Shown: positions 8,430-17,624, numbered from the stretch's first letter. The stretch is 64,000 bases of DNA from JAHWKI01 sp035513575 (GCA_035513575.1 DATKBW010000194.1:28453-92452); one strand, 5' to 3'. Notes: generated by a model from the letters alone, not told the origin. Program-made: numbers and translations.

Positions 8430-9575
8430 TCAAGCCGCCACCCCGGCCGCCCCTTCCATCTCCACGGTCAGCCGGTCCAGGAGGAGCCAGCCCTCGGCCG
8501 TGAGCCGGAACCGGCCCGCTGCCGCCCCGGGCTCCGCCCAGCCCCGCTCCGTCCAGGATCGCAGGAGGTCCGGCTGGCCCCCGGAGAGACCCGCCTCCGC
8601 CATCCCGGACCGTGTCCGGAGCTCCAGCCAGATCCGCTCCAGCTCACCCGCCGCCGCACCCACCTCCTCGGAGGCGTCACGGGGGAGCTCTCCCGCGGCC
8701 ACCGCACTCCGGTACGCGCTCCACTCCCGTCGGTTCCACCACCGGTTCGGGGGCAGGTAGGAATGGGCGCCGTTCCCGAGGCCCAGGTAGGCCACACCGC
8801 GCCAGTACGCCGCGTTGTGGCGCGACTCCCGGCCCGGGAGCGCGAAGTTCGACACCTCGTAATGGACGTAGCCGGCCCCGGTGAGCCGATCCACCACGAG
8901 GAGGTATTCGTCCCGGTAGCGGTCCTCGTCCGGGAGAGCGACCTTCCCCTCCGCCACCCAGCGGGCGAGGGGGGTCCCCTTCTCCACGGTCAGGCCGTAC
9001 ACGGACACGTGCTCCGGCCGGAGCTCCAGCACCCGCTCCAGGTCCTCCGCGAGGTCCCGCCCCAGCATGGGGGGGAGAGCGAAGATCAGGTCCAGACCCA
9101 CGTTGTCGAATCCCGAGGCCCGCGCCCGCGCCACCGCGCGCCCGGGTCCTTCGGGGCCGTGCAGCCGCCCCATCCAGCGGAGGCTCGGGGCGTGAAACGT
9201 CTGCGCGCCGAAGCTCAGCCGGTTCACTCCCGCGGCGCGCCACGCGCCGGCGAGCGCGGCCGTGAAGCTCTCGGGGTTCGCCTCGGCCGTGAACTCGGCG
9301 TCCGCCGCCAGGTCGATGGCCGGCCCCAACGCGGTCCGCAGCCGCGCCATGGCCATGGGCCCCAGCAGCGAGGGCGTGCCGCCGCCCACATAGAGCGTGT
9401 CCAGACCCAGCGGTCCGGTCCACGACTCCTGCCGACGCACCAGTCCGAGCTCGCCGCTGATCGCGTCGCTCCACGCCGCCACCGGCGGGTCCGCCGACAC
9501 GTCCACGGCGAAGTCGCAGTAGCCGCAGCGGCGGGCGCAGAAGGGGGCGTGGACGTACATGTGGCGTGGAATCAC
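8430..9575 (-). CDS. hemW: Radical SAM protein HemW (heme chaperone, HemN-like)
   Basis: HemW is a radical SAM relative of coproporphyrinogen III dehydrogenase. It binds heme and delivers it to respiratory proteins, and is often annotated as oxygen-independent coproporphyrinogen oxidase. The 381-residue sequence begins with VIPRHMYVHAPFC and carries the 4Fe-4S motif CARRCGYCDF. YVGGGTPSLL, the NPES and GAQTF motifs and the C-terminal HemN domain follow. The GTG at 9575 makes a GTGA overlap with dprA; the ATG at 9560 would remove five residues. Nothing is missing, but true HemN activity cannot be separated from HemW by reading alone. Confidence 0.93.
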   Translation of the reverse strand: MIPRHMYVHAPFCARRCGYCDFAVDVSADPPVAAWSDAISGELGLVRRQESWTGPLGLDTLYVGGGTPSLLGPMAMARLRTALGPAIDLAADAEFTAEANPESFTAALAGAWRAAGVNRLSFGAQTFHAPSLRWMGRLHGPEGPGRAVARARASGFDNVGLDLIFALPPMLGRDLAEDLERVLELRPEHVSVYGLTVEKGTPLARWVAEGKVALPDEDRYRDEYLLVVDRLTGAGYVHYEVSNFALPGRESRHNAAYWRGVAYLGLGNGAHSYLPPNRWWNRREWSAYRSAVAAGELPRDASEEVGAAAGELERIWLELRTRSGMAEAGLSGGQPDLLRSWTERGWAEPGAAAGRFRLTAEGWLLLDRLTVEMEGAAGVAA

Positions 9576-10696
9576 GGCTCGTGGTACCCGGCTCCCGCCT
9601 CCGCGGTTCGTCCCCGGACGAAGCGCATCCCCGGGAGCTGCCGCAGGTGTCCCTGGATCTCCAGGGCGAGGAGGGACGCCAGCCCCTGGCTCGGATCGAG
9701 GCCGACCGCCTCGGCGAGGTCGTCGGCGTGGGCGGGGCCCGCTCCCACCGCGCGCCAGAGTGCCAGCCCCACCCCCTCCAGCTCCGGCGGGGGCAGGTCG
9801 CCGAGGTCCGGCGGGACCTCCAGGCCGATCTTCTTCAGCACTTCCCCGGGCCCGGTCACGAGAACGGCCAGGCCATCCCGGATGCGGCCGTTCGACCCCT
9901 CGTATGCGGCCGCTCCGAGCGGTCCCGGGACGGCGAAGACCGGCCGGCCGAGCGCTCGCGCGACATCCGCGGTGATCAGCGCGCCGCTCCCGCTGGGGGC
10001 CTCCACCACCACGACCGCCCTGCTCAGCCCGGCGATGATCCGGTTGCGCTCGGGAAAAAGGTAGGGGTACGGCGGTGTTCCGGGCAGCCGCTCGGAGAGG
10101 AGGAGCCCCTCCCGCGCGATCGCCTCCTGCAGCCGCTGGTTCGCCTGCGGGTACACCACGTCGACGCCGCACCCCAGCACCGCGATGGTCCGGCGCGGGC
10201 TCGCGGCCCGGTGCGCCACGGCGTCGATCCCCCGCGCCAGACCGCTCACCACGATGGCACCCGCGGCCGCGAGACCGCCCGCGATCCGCTCGGCGGTCCG
10301 GCGCCCCTCGGGCGTGCACTGGCGCGTGCCGACCAGGGCGACCGCCGGGCCGTCCAGAAGCGAGAGGTCGCCCCGGGCGAACAGGATCGGCGGGGGCACG
10401 TCCAGCGCGCGAAGGGCCGCGGGATACGCGGGGTATCCCGCGACCAGGGCATGGACACCACTCCGGACGGTGGACAGCGCGCGGCCGGCCCATCGTTCGC
10501 ACCGGTCCCGGGCCGCGCCGTCGAGCCGGCCGAGCCGTGCGGCGAGGACCGAGCGGGCACCCTCCGCGGCGTCGCCGCCCGCCGCGCGGATCGCCGCCGC
10601 GAGGCCCGCCGGGCTCATTCCCGGCAGGGCGAGAGCCCGGACCATGAGCTCCACGGCCCGGGGCGGCAGGCCGCTCCGGGGCGTCAGGGCCGCCAC
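9572..10696 (-). CDS. dprA: DNA-processing protein DprA
   Basis: DprA protects incoming single-stranded DNA and loads RecA during natural transformation. The Rossmann-fold core is clear: PPPILFARGD, ALVGTRQCTPEG, VVSGLARGIDAVAH, and GSGALITADVARALGRPVFAVPG. A short C-terminal winged-helix-like region follows. The start is uncertain. A GTG at 10696 gives 374 residues with a 13-bp overlap with obg, while a GTG at 10723 or an ATG at 10645 are the other choices. A DprA gene suggests competence, but no com genes lie nearby. Confidence 0.93.
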   Translation of the reverse strand: MAALTPRSGLPPRAVELMVRALALPGMSPAGLAAAIRAAGGDAAEGARSVLAARLGRLDGAARDRCERWAGRALSTVRSGVHALVAGYPAYPAALRALDVPPPILFARGDLSLLDGPAVALVGTRQCTPEGRRTAERIAGGLAAAGAIVVSGLARGIDAVAHRAASPRRTIAVLGCGVDVVYPQANQRLQEAIAREGLLLSERLPGTPPYPYLFPERNRIIAGLSRAVVVVEAPSGSGALITADVARALGRPVFAVPGPLGAAAYEGSNGRIRDGLAVLVTGPGEVLKKIGLEVPPDLGDLPPPELEGVGLALWRAVGAGPAHADDLAEAVGLDPSQGLASLLALEIQGHLRQLPGMRFVRGRTAEAGAGYHEP

Positions 10697-11712
10697 GGCT
10701 CCGGCTCGGCGCCCTCGCTCCACTCCGCCCTGACCTCATCACGGACGCGGTTCCACGTCGCCTCCTTCCATGCCTGGACGCCGCTGCCCGTTACCGCCGA
10801 CACGACGAACACCCCCCAGGCGTCGGGGGCGTCGACCAGCGGCGCGGCGTCCCGGTCGGGAAGGAGGTCGGCCTTCGTGATCACGACGCAGTGGGGCTTC
10901 TTCGCCAGGGCGCCACTGTGCGCCTCGATCTCGCCGCGCAGCGTGGCGTACTCCGCCGCCGGGTCCCCGGCCTCCGCCGGCAGGAGGAACGCGAGCGTGC
11001 GGGTGCGCTCGATGTGCCGCAGGAACTGGAGGCCGAGCCCCCTGCCCTCGTGCGCGCCCTCGATGATGCCCGGGATGTCGGCCAGGACGAACGACCGGCC
11101 GTCGCTGAGCCCGACCACGCCGAGGTGCGGCTGCAGCGTCGTGAACGGGTAGTCGGCCACCTTCGGGCGCGCGGCCGAGACCGCCGCGAGCAGCGTCGAC
11201 TTGCCGGCGTTCGGGAACCCGACCAGGCCGACATCCGCGATGAGCTTGAGCTCCAGGGTGATCCGGCGCTCCTCCCCCTGCTCGCCCGGCTCCCACTCCC
11301 GCGGCGAACGGTGGGTCGGGGTGGCGAAGGCGGCGTTGCCGCGGCCGCCCCGGCCGCCCCGCGCCACCACCAGCTCATCGCCATCCTCCAGCAGCTCGCC
11401 GAGGGCCGCGCCCGTCTCCGCATCCGTGACGACGGTCCCCGGGGGAACCCTGAGCACCAGGTCCTCCCCGCTCCGCCCCGTCCGGTTGCTCCCCTCGCCG
11501 TGATAGCCGCGCTCGGCCTTGTGGTGCTCCTGATACCGGTAGTCGAGGAGGGTGCCGAGCTGGGAGTCCACGCGCAGGATCACGCTCCCGCCCCGGCCGC
11601 CGGTGCCCCCCGACGGCCCCCCCATGCGGGTGTTGGCGTCCCTCAGGAACGCCTCCGCCCCGGCGCCCCCCGGACCTCCGTAGACGTTGATCGAGACCTT
11701 GTCGATGAACAT
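10684..11712 (-). CDS. obg: GTPase Obg/CgtA
   Basis: Obg is an essential GTPase tied to 50S ribosome maturation and the stringent response. The 342-residue protein has the glycine-rich Obg fold (INVYGGPGGAGAEAF, GGTGGRGGSVILRVD), then a G domain with G1 GFPNAGKST, switch II DIPGIIEGAHEG and G5 VSAVTG. The G4 motif reads TKAD where NKxD is usual, a substitution that also occurs in some Obg families. The C-terminal OCT domain found in some relatives is absent. The ATG at 11712 lies 3 bp after the upstream stop. It is usually preceded by rplU-rpmA, but not here. Confidence 0.96.
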   Translation of the reverse strand: MFIDKVSINVYGGPGGAGAEAFLRDANTRMGGPSGGTGGRGGSVILRVDSQLGTLLDYRYQEHHKAERGYHGEGSNRTGRSGEDLVLRVPPGTVVTDAETGAALGELLEDGDELVVARGGRGGRGNAAFATPTHRSPREWEPGEQGEERRITLELKLIADVGLVGFPNAGKSTLLAAVSAARPKVADYPFTTLQPHLGVVGLSDGRSFVLADIPGIIEGAHEGRGLGLQFLRHIERTRTLAFLLPAEAGDPAAEYATLRGEIEAHSGALAKKPHCVVITKADLLPDRDAAPLVDAPDAWGVFVVSAVTGSGVQAWKEATWNRVRDEVRAEWSEGAEPEPWRP

Positions 11713-11715
11713 GCC

Positions 11716-12333
11716 TCAGCCCTCGGTCCTCTCCGCCCACCGCGCCCGTACCCGCTGCCAGACCCGCCCCGCCTCCTCCGCCCGACCGGCGGGCAGCAGG
11801 TCGCTGACCGCGTCCAGCATGGCGTCCACCCGCTCCGGCCCCACCCCCACGTTCAGGCACCCGCGGAGGTGGGCATGCAGCTGTCTCGACGCCGTGGTCC
11901 CCGCCAGCAGCGCCGCGATGCACAGCTCGCGCGTGGGCAGATCCAGGGCGTCCCGCCCCAACACCTTCCCGTAGCCCTCGGCCACGGCCCAGCGGTCGAG
12001 CGCCGGGTGCAACCCCGCCATCAGATGCCGGAGCGCCTCGTACTGGCCGCCATACACCGCGCGGCAGACCTCCTCGCCGTGCGCCAGCCATGCCACGCCG
12101 GCGGCGTCCTCTTCCCCACCGTCCCGGGGACCCGCGCGACCCGTCCGGCGGCGCCACAGCCCGAAGGCGTTCAGGGCCACCGGGAAACCCAGGAACAGGT
12201 AGCTCTGCAGCAGCACCTCCTCCGCCTCGCGCGGCGCCGCGGCCGCGGCGTCGTCCATGACGCCGGGCAGGTCCCCCTCCCGGCCGGTCAGCGCCGCGGA
12301 CAGGCGCACCAGCGCCCGCGTCCGCTCATCCAC
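11716..12333 (-). CDS. Carboxymuconolactone decarboxylase-like (AhpD-fold) protein
   Basis: The 205-residue protein resembles the CMD/AhpD superfamily, whose members are small helical enzymes or peroxide-reducing adaptors. The match is in the C-terminal half, where LPTRELCIAALLAGTTASRQ and LHAHLRGCLNVGVGPERVDAML have the family's helix-turn pattern. A first diverged helical domain contains LQSYLFLGFPVALNAF. The reactive CxxC pair of AhpD is not visible, although single cysteines are present, so redox activity is doubtful. It begins with GTG at 12333 and overlaps the asparaginase gene by 8 bp. The physiological substrate is unknown. Confidence 0.75.
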   Translation of the reverse strand: MDERTRALVRLSAALTGREGDLPGVMDDAAAAAPREAEEVLLQSYLFLGFPVALNAFGLWRRRTGRAGPRDGGEEDAAGVAWLAHGEEVCRAVYGGQYEALRHLMAGLHPALDRWAVAEGYGKVLGRDALDLPTRELCIAALLAGTTASRQLHAHLRGCLNVGVGPERVDAMLDAVSDLLPAGRAEEAGRVWQRVRARWAERTEG

Positions 12334-13324
12334 GACGCGCCCCCAGCTCGACCGCGGCCCTCACCTCCCCCACACGCTCCCCGCGGGTGTTCCTGAGCGT
12401 CTGCCGGCCCCAGGGCTCCAGCGCCTCCACCTCACCCGGTCGCAGCAGGTCCAGCGCCTCCAGCACGCCAGGCAGCGCCGCCTCGGCCGCGCGCCGCGCG
12501 CCATCCCGCGCCTTCAGGGCGACGCCCACGCCACCCTCGCGTGACGCAGCGCCGTACACGCCCTCCGCCCCCACCTTCGCCAGCACGCGGCCGGAGGTCA
12601 CCTCCATGAGCCGCGTACAGAGGCGGTCGGTGCCCCCGACGAGGAAGGGGTGGCCGGTCATGGCGGCCACGACGCGGGCCCCCGGCGACCCCGGCTCCGC
12701 GGCGACGAGGCGGGCGAACGCGCGCGCCAGCGCGGTCAACGGGAGTCCGAACGTCACGACGCCGCAGCCGTCCGCGCCGGTCCACACCCCCTCGGCCTCG
12801 ACGCCTCCCCACCGGCAGGCCTCCTCCATCATGCGGCGCTGCACCGGGTGCTCGGGCAGGTGATACCCCTCCGTCTGCCAGCCGTGGGCGGCGGCGAGGG
12901 CGAGCATCCCGGCGTGCTTGCCCGAGCAGTTGTTGTGCAGCCGGCCCGGCTCGCGGCCGGCTGCCCGGAGCGCCCCGGCGGCGGCGTCGTCGAACGGGAC
13001 GTGCGGTCCGCAGGCGAGGGCGTCCTCCCCCAGGGCGATCCTGGCCAGGATGGAGGCCGCGAGCTGCACATGCCGTGGCTCCCCGCTGTGCGAGGCGCAG
13101 CACAGCGCCAGCTCCTCGTCCGTGAGGCCGAACCGCTCCACGACGCCGTCCTCGACCAGCGGGATGGCCTGGAAGGGCTTCAGGGCGGAGCGCGCGAACA
13201 CGGGCGAGGCCGCATCACCGCTCGTCACCAGCACCTCGCCGCCCGTGCCCAGCACCGCCAGGTCCACCACGTGGATCGACTCGACCCGCGCCCCTCGCAG
13301 CACCTCCACCCGCACTCCATTCAT
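12326..13324 (-). CDS. Asparaginase (L-asparaginase II / thermolabile family)
   Basis: The 332-residue protein belongs to the family of Rhizobium-type L-asparaginases, which are unrelated to the E. coli AnsA/B fold. Diagnostic stretches are FARSALKPFQAIPLVEDG, CCASHSGEPRHV, LHNNCSGKHAGMLA and TGADGCGVVTFGLPL. The expected reaction is L-asparagine to aspartate plus ammonia in the cytoplasm. The ATG at 13324 has a GGAG site 6 bp upstream. It is probably translated together with the downstream CMD-like gene, which it overlaps by 8 bp. The family is clear; the true substrate range is not. Confidence 0.88.
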   Translation of the reverse strand: MNGVRVEVLRGARVESIHVVDLAVLGTGGEVLVTSGDAASPVFARSALKPFQAIPLVEDGVVERFGLTDEELALCCASHSGEPRHVQLAASILARIALGEDALACGPHVPFDDAAAGALRAAGREPGRLHNNCSGKHAGMLALAAAHGWQTEGYHLPEHPVQRRMMEEACRWGGVEAEGVWTGADGCGVVTFGLPLTALARAFARLVAAEPGSPGARVVAAMTGHPFLVGGTDRLCTRLMEVTSGRVLAKVGAEGVYGAASREGGVGVALKARDGARRAAEAALPGVLEALDLLRPGEVEALEPWGRQTLRNTRGERVGEVRAAVELGARRG

Positions 13325-13380
13325 CGCCCGCTCCGTTCGAAGCTGTCGTCCTCCGCCGCCGCCGGCCATGGCGGAAGCGG

Positions 13381-14325
13381 TCAAGTGCCTGTCCTGCCGC
13401 GCCGCGACCCCACGCCGAGGGCGATCCCCGCCAGCACCAGCGACCCCCCCAGGAGGAGCTGCGCCGAGGGGCGCTCGCGGATCCCCGGCAGCCACCACGC
13501 CAGGAGCGTGGCGCCGATGGGCTCACCGAGGAGCGCCAGGTTGGCCGTGTACGCCCGGACGTGGCGCAGTGCGTAATTCACGCCCGTGTGGCCGATCATC
13601 ATGGGCCCGGCCGCGAGCGCCAGGAACACGAGCCAGTCCCGGGCGGGGTATCCGCCGACCGCGACGCCGGGCAGGACCGCGGCGGCCCCGAGCAGCATGA
13701 CGGCGGCGACGCCGTAGACCACGCCCGTGTACGTCCAGAGGTCGAGCCGCTGGCGCAGCGTCCGCCCGATCACGTAGTAGAGCGAGACGAAGATCGCCCC
13801 CGCCACGGCCAGGGCGTCGCCGAGGAGAGGGTCCGCGCCACCCCCGAAATCGCCCCGGCCGATCACCACGGCCCCGGCCACCGCGATGCCGATCCCGGCC
13901 CACTCCCGCGGGCCGGGCCGCTCGGCGAGGAAGACCGCGGAGAGCAGGGCGACGAAGAGCGGCTGCGTCGACACGAGCACGACCGAGCTCGCGACGGTCG
14001 TGTACGACAGCGACGCGATCCAGGTCCAGAAGTGCGCCGCGAGGAAGACACCGGCGGCCACCGCCAGCAGCCAGTCCCGGCCGCCCAGCGACCCCAGCCC
14101 GCTCCACCGCCGCCCGGCGGCGAGCAGCAGGGCGATGAAGAGCGCGGAAAATCCCACCCGCCACCCGGCCACGACCAGCGCGGGCGCGGTGGCGTAGCGG
14201 ACCAGCGGACCGCCCCAGCTCATGGCCAGCACCGCGGCCAGCAAGACGAACCCGGGCGGAGGCGCCAGCCCCGCCCGGGTGCCGTCGGACGCCGTCTCCG
14301 CGCCCGCCCTCTTCGCTCTCGGCAT
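13381..14325 (-). CDS. EamA/DMT-family transporter
   Basis: This is a 314-residue integral membrane protein with about ten hydrophobic segments arranged as two EamA repeats, for example VLLAAVLAMSWGGPLVRYAT and LALLGEPIGATLLAWWLPGI. DMT proteins export or import small metabolites; the substrate cannot be read. The N-terminus is short and basic and the C-terminus ends in GSRRGRTGT. A good promoter (14335-14363) ends only 9 bp before the ATG, so the transcript should be nearly leaderless. The gene therefore probably starts its own unit, separate from the TauE/SafE gene upstream. Confidence 0.9.
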   Translation of the reverse strand: MPRAKRAGAETASDGTRAGLAPPPGFVLLAAVLAMSWGGPLVRYATAPALVVAGWRVGFSALFIALLLAAGRRWSGLGSLGGRDWLLAVAAGVFLAAHFWTWIASLSYTTVASSVVLVSTQPLFVALLSAVFLAERPGPREWAGIGIAVAGAVVIGRGDFGGGADPLLGDALAVAGAIFVSLYYVIGRTLRQRLDLWTYTGVVYGVAAVMLLGAAAVLPGVAVGGYPARDWLVFLALAAGPMMIGHTGVNYALRHVRAYTANLALLGEPIGATLLAWWLPGIRERPSAQLLLGGSLVLAGIALGVGSRRGRTGT

Positions 14326-14334
14326 CGGCCGCCC

Positions 14335-14363
14335 AATATATCGGCGCGGGGCGGCCCGGCCAA
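14335..14363 (-). promoter_or_regulatory. Promoter of the EamA transporter gene
   Basis: On the minus strand, TTGGCC (14363-14358) and TATATT (14340-14335) are separated by exactly 17 bp. Only 9 bp lie between the -10 box and the ATG at 14325. The start of transcription would fall within about three bases of the start codon, implying a leaderless or nearly leaderless mRNA. No ribosome-binding site fits in this gap. Confidence 0.65.
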
Positions 14364-14388
14364 CGCGACGAGGGCCGGCGGGCGGGGC

Positions 14389-15231
14389 TCACATCGCCGC
14401 GAGCGCGCCGAGGTTCTGGAGCACGAGTCGCAGCCCGAGGAGCAGGAACAGGCCGCCGAAGAGGAGACGGAGGTGCCGGTCGTGGAGCCGCAGGTTGGCC
14501 CGCGCGCCGAGGGTCACCGCCAGGAGCGAGCCCACCAGGATCGGCGCCCCCGCCGCGGCATGGACGTATCCCACGCTGCCGGGGGGGAGACCCTCCGTGC
14601 CCGCGCCGCTGAGGGCGTAGGACACGACACCCGCGAGCGCGGTGAAGACGATGATCGCCATGGACGTGGCCGCGACCCTGTCCAGCCGGAGCCCCACCAG
14701 GTAGACCAGGATCGGGATGGCGACGATGCCGCCCCCCACGCCGAGGAGCGCCGACATGAAGCCGACCGCGACGCCCGCGACCGCGCCCAGCCACAGGCTG
14801 GTCCTCACCCGCCGTGGCCGCGCCCCGGCCCTCGGCGGCCAGAGCAGCCGCGCCCCCGAGAAGACCAGGAGGATCCCGAAGCCGAGCTTGAGCACGGGCG
14901 CGGGCACCCGCGGCGCCAGCAGGCTTCCCGCCACCGCCGCGAGGACGGAGAAGAGCGCGATGGGCAGGGCGGCCCGCCAGGCCACCGCCCCGGCCCGGTG
15001 GTAGGTCCAGGTACCGAGGGCGGAGGTGGGGACGATGACGAAGAGGCTCGTCGCATGGGCCAGGACCGCCTCGAGATGGCCGGGCACCGCGACCCCGCTC
15101 CAGGACGGCGTGGCGTAAAAGAAGTAGAGGAGGGGCACGATGAGCACCCCTCCTCCGATTCCGACCAGCCCCGACAGGAACCCTACTGCGAGGCCAGCGA
15201 GCGCCAGCGCCAGCAGGACCCCGATGGTCAC
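14389..15231 (-). CDS. TauE/SafE family sulfite exporter-type permease
   Basis: This is a 280-residue membrane protein of the TSUP family, members of which move sulfite, sulfoacetate or similar organosulfur anions. It shows the family's internal duplication: GFLSGLVGIGGGVLIVPLLY near the N-terminus and GFMSALLGVGGGIVAIPILV in the middle, each followed by three or four hydrophobic helices. Translation starts at GTG 15231, one base after the stop of the S41 protease gene, so the pair is coupled. The substrate is unproven. A 2-phosphosulfolactate phosphatase gene lies elsewhere in the window, but no direct link is visible. Confidence 0.88.
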   Translation of the reverse strand: MTIGVLLALALAGLAVGFLSGLVGIGGGVLIVPLLYFFYATPSWSGVAVPGHLEAVLAHATSLFVIVPTSALGTWTYHRAGAVAWRAALPIALFSVLAAVAGSLLAPRVPAPVLKLGFGILLVFSGARLLWPPRAGARPRRVRTSLWLGAVAGVAVGFMSALLGVGGGIVAIPILVYLVGLRLDRVAATSMAIIVFTALAGVVSYALSGAGTEGLPPGSVGYVHAAAGAPILVGSLLAVTLGARANLRLHDRHLRLLFGGLFLLLGLRLVLQNLGALAAM

Positions 15232-15232
15232 G

Positions 15233-16927
15233 TTACGGGTGAGCCGCGCGGAGTGCTTCCCGCGCGCCCTGCACGGACGCGCCCAGGGTGAGGCCGCGGC
15301 TCTCCGCGTAGCCGGGCAGCAGCGCGAACAGCTCGGCCGGCGTCGCGGCCTGGCGCAGGAGGTCCACCGCCGTAAGGACCTGCGGGTCGTCCGCCGTCAG
15401 CCGCTTCCACCCCTCCTGGCGGTTGAACCTGGCCGTGCTGATCTCGTTCGCGAGGCGCCGTCGGATCAGGTCGGCCTCCCCGAAGACCTCCCGGTCCACT
15501 TCCAGCCCCTCCCGCCGCAGGAGGTCGTAGAAGCCGCCGAGCATGTCCTCCGTGACCCGGAATCCGGGCCGCAGCTCCGGGTGCCCATGGGCGTACTCCA
15601 CCGCATAGCGGTAGAGCAGGTTGTTGAAGAGCGCGACCTGCTGCCGCACCGACTGGACCAGCATCTGTTCGGCGTTCGTCAGCGTGTCGAGGACCACCAG
15701 GTCCGGCGTGATCCCGCCGCCCCCGAGCACCTCGCGACCCGAGTCCGTCCGGTACACCGGCACGTCGCCCTCCAGCTTCCGGGCGGCGCCCGGCGCCGCG
15801 TCCGCGGCAGCACGGTCCTGCTCCTGCCCGGAGGCCAGCGCGTGCGGGCCCGAGTCGATCCCGTACGGCTTCTGGATGCTGCGGCCCGAGGGGGTGAACC
15901 AGCGCGCCGTCGTCAGCTTCAGGACCGTGCGGCCCGGCAGCTCGTAGAGCGTCTGGACGGAACCCTTGCCGAAGCTCGTCTCGCCGATCAGCAGGGCGCG
16001 GTCGTGGTCCTGGAGCGCGCCCGCGACGATCTCGGTGGCCGACGCGCTGCGCTGGCCGATCAGCACGACGACCGGCATGCCCGGGAACTGGTCCGGCCGC
16101 GAGGCCCGGAAGACATGGTTCTGCTCCGGCGAGCGCCCGCGCGTCTCCAGGACCAGCTGGCCGCGGTCCAGGAAGAGGTCCGCGACGCTCATCCCCTCGT
16201 CCAGCAGCCCGCCCGTGTTCCGGCGCATGTCCAGCACCAGCGACCGCGCCCCTTCCTTCCGCAACCGTTCGATGGCGGCCCGCAGGTCCCGCGTCGCCGT
16301 CTCGCTGAAGACCGTCAGCTCCACGTAGCCGACGCGCGGATCCAGCATGAAGGCGGAGGGGACGGCGGTGATGGTGATCTCGTCGCGCGTGATCTCGAAC
16401 GGGATCGGCGCCTCGATCCCCAGGCGCGCCACGGTGATGTTCACGGTGCTCCCCTTGGGCCCCCGCAGGACGGACACGGCCTTGTCGGTGGTCCAGTCCG
16501 CCGTGGATTCCCCCTCGACCCGGATGATCCGGTCGCCGGCCTGGAGCCCCACCTTCTCGGCGGGAGAGTTCGGGAGGGGGGAGAGCACCGTCAGCCAGCC
16601 GTCGCGGATGTCGATCTCGATCCCCAGTCCGCCGTACTCGCCATGGGTCTGAACGCGGAGGTCGTCGTAGTCCTCCGGGTCCATCAGCACGCTGTGGGGA
16701 TCCCCGAGCTCCTCGAGCATGCCGTCGATGGCCATGCGATAGAGCTCGCTCGGCTCCGTCTCGTCCACGAAGCGGGTCGAGACGTGCCGCACCACCTCTT
16801 CCAGCAGGCGCGCCTGGAGGTACACGTTCTGCCCCGGGTCCACGCCCCGCTGCAGTAGCCAACCGCCGCTGGCCAGTCCGATGACGGCCACCAGCACCGG
16901 GGTCACGACCGCTCGCTTGATCCTCAT
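15233..16927 (-). CDS. S41 family C-terminal processing peptidase
   Basis: This is a periplasmic or membrane-anchored tail-specific serine protease of 564 residues. It has an N-terminal signal anchor (VVTPVLVAVIGLASGGWLL), an N-terminal helical domain with DETEPSELYRMAIDGMLEEL, a PDZ domain (YGGLGIEIDIRDGWLTVLSP ... GDRIIRVEGE) and the peptidase core. The catalytic serine is in GQRSASATEIVAGAL and the lysine in GETSFGKGSVQT. A ~100-residue C-terminal helical extension follows. The ATG at 16927 has a GGAGGGTGG ribosome-binding site. The gene lies 43 bp after tmk. The CtpA role in trimming envelope proteins is inferred from the family. Confidence 0.93.
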   Translation of the reverse strand: MRIKRAVVTPVLVAVIGLASGGWLLQRGVDPGQNVYLQARLLEEVVRHVSTRFVDETEPSELYRMAIDGMLEELGDPHSVLMDPEDYDDLRVQTHGEYGGLGIEIDIRDGWLTVLSPLPNSPAEKVGLQAGDRIIRVEGESTADWTTDKAVSVLRGPKGSTVNITVARLGIEAPIPFEITRDEITITAVPSAFMLDPRVGYVELTVFSETATRDLRAAIERLRKEGARSLVLDMRRNTGGLLDEGMSVADLFLDRGQLVLETRGRSPEQNHVFRASRPDQFPGMPVVVLIGQRSASATEIVAGALQDHDRALLIGETSFGKGSVQTLYELPGRTVLKLTTARWFTPSGRSIQKPYGIDSGPHALASGQEQDRAAADAAPGAARKLEGDVPVYRTDSGREVLGGGGITPDLVVLDTLTNAEQMLVQSVRQQVALFNNLLYRYAVEYAHGHPELRPGFRVTEDMLGGFYDLLRREGLEVDREVFGEADLIRRRLANEISTARFNRQEGWKRLTADDPQVLTAVDLLRQAATPAELFALLPGYAESRGLTLGASVQGAREALRAAHP

Positions 16928-16970
16928 CCACCCTCCGATTGCTTCCGCGCGCTCCCTGCTCCGGGGTTCT

Positions 16971-17624
16971 CTAACCCTCGGGCTCGGGGAAGGTTTCCGG
17001 GAATCGCGCGGTCAGCAGGGCCACCACCCGCTCGTGCACCCGCTGCGGGTCCGCCGACCCGTCCACGCGCTCGATCCGCTCATCCTCACCCGCGAGCAAG
17101 CGGTATGCCTCCGCCACCCGGCCGTGAAAGGCCTCGCCCGCCCGCTCGATCCGATCCCGCCCCGCACCACCCCGGCGCGCCGCCCCCACCGCCGGATCGA
17201 CATCCAGCAGGATCGTCACGTCCGGGGCGAGCCCCCCCGTCGCGAAGCGGTTCAGCGCCTCCACATCCGACCGCGGCAGACCCCGGCCGAACGCCTGGTA
17301 GGCCACGCTCGACAGGGCGAACCGGTCCGTCACCACCACGCGGCCCGCTTCCAGCGCCGGCCGGATCACTTCCGCCACCAGCGCCGACCGCGCCGCGAGC
17401 ATGAGCAGCAGCTCCGTCTCGGCCGCGAGGTCCTCCGACTCCAGCAGGATCCGCCGCGCCGCCTCCCCCGGCGTCGTCCCCCCCGGCTCCCGGGTCACCA
17501 CCGGATCCAGCCCCCGCCCCCGGAGCCACCCCTCGAGCAGGCGCGCCTGCACGCTCTTCCCCGCCCCTTCCACGCCCTCCAGCGCGATGAACACCCCGCG
17601 TCCCGCTCGCTCCGGCGCCGTCAA
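16971..17624 (-). CDS. tmk: Thymidylate kinase
   Basis: Tmk phosphorylates dTMP to dTDP. The 217-residue protein has the P-loop FIALEGVEGAGKS, the TREPGGTTPGEAAR segment and the DRF variant of the DRY motif (VVTDRFALSSVAYQ). A lid region around RRGGAGRDRIERAGEAFHGR follows. It has no ATG or GTG start that leaves the P-loop at a normal distance. A TTG at 17624 does, and overlaps the ino1 stop as TTGA, so that start was chosen. Co-translation of tmk with a lipid gene pair is unusual and is probably only operon packing. Confidence 0.94.
   Translation of the reverse strand: MTAPERAGRGVFIALEGVEGAGKSVQARLLEGWLRGRGLDPVVTREPGGTTPGEAARRILLESEDLAAETELLLMLAARSALVAEVIRPALEAGRVVVTDRFALSSVAYQAFGRGLPRSDVEALNRFATGGLAPDVTILLDVDPAVGAARRGGAGRDRIERAGEAFHGRVAEAYRLLAGEDERIERVDGSADPQRVHERVVALLTARFPETFPEPEG

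Noticed and set aside
10684..11712. Non-functional Obg because G4 reads TKAD.
   Set aside because: T in place of N is seen in some functional Obg families and all other G motifs are intact.
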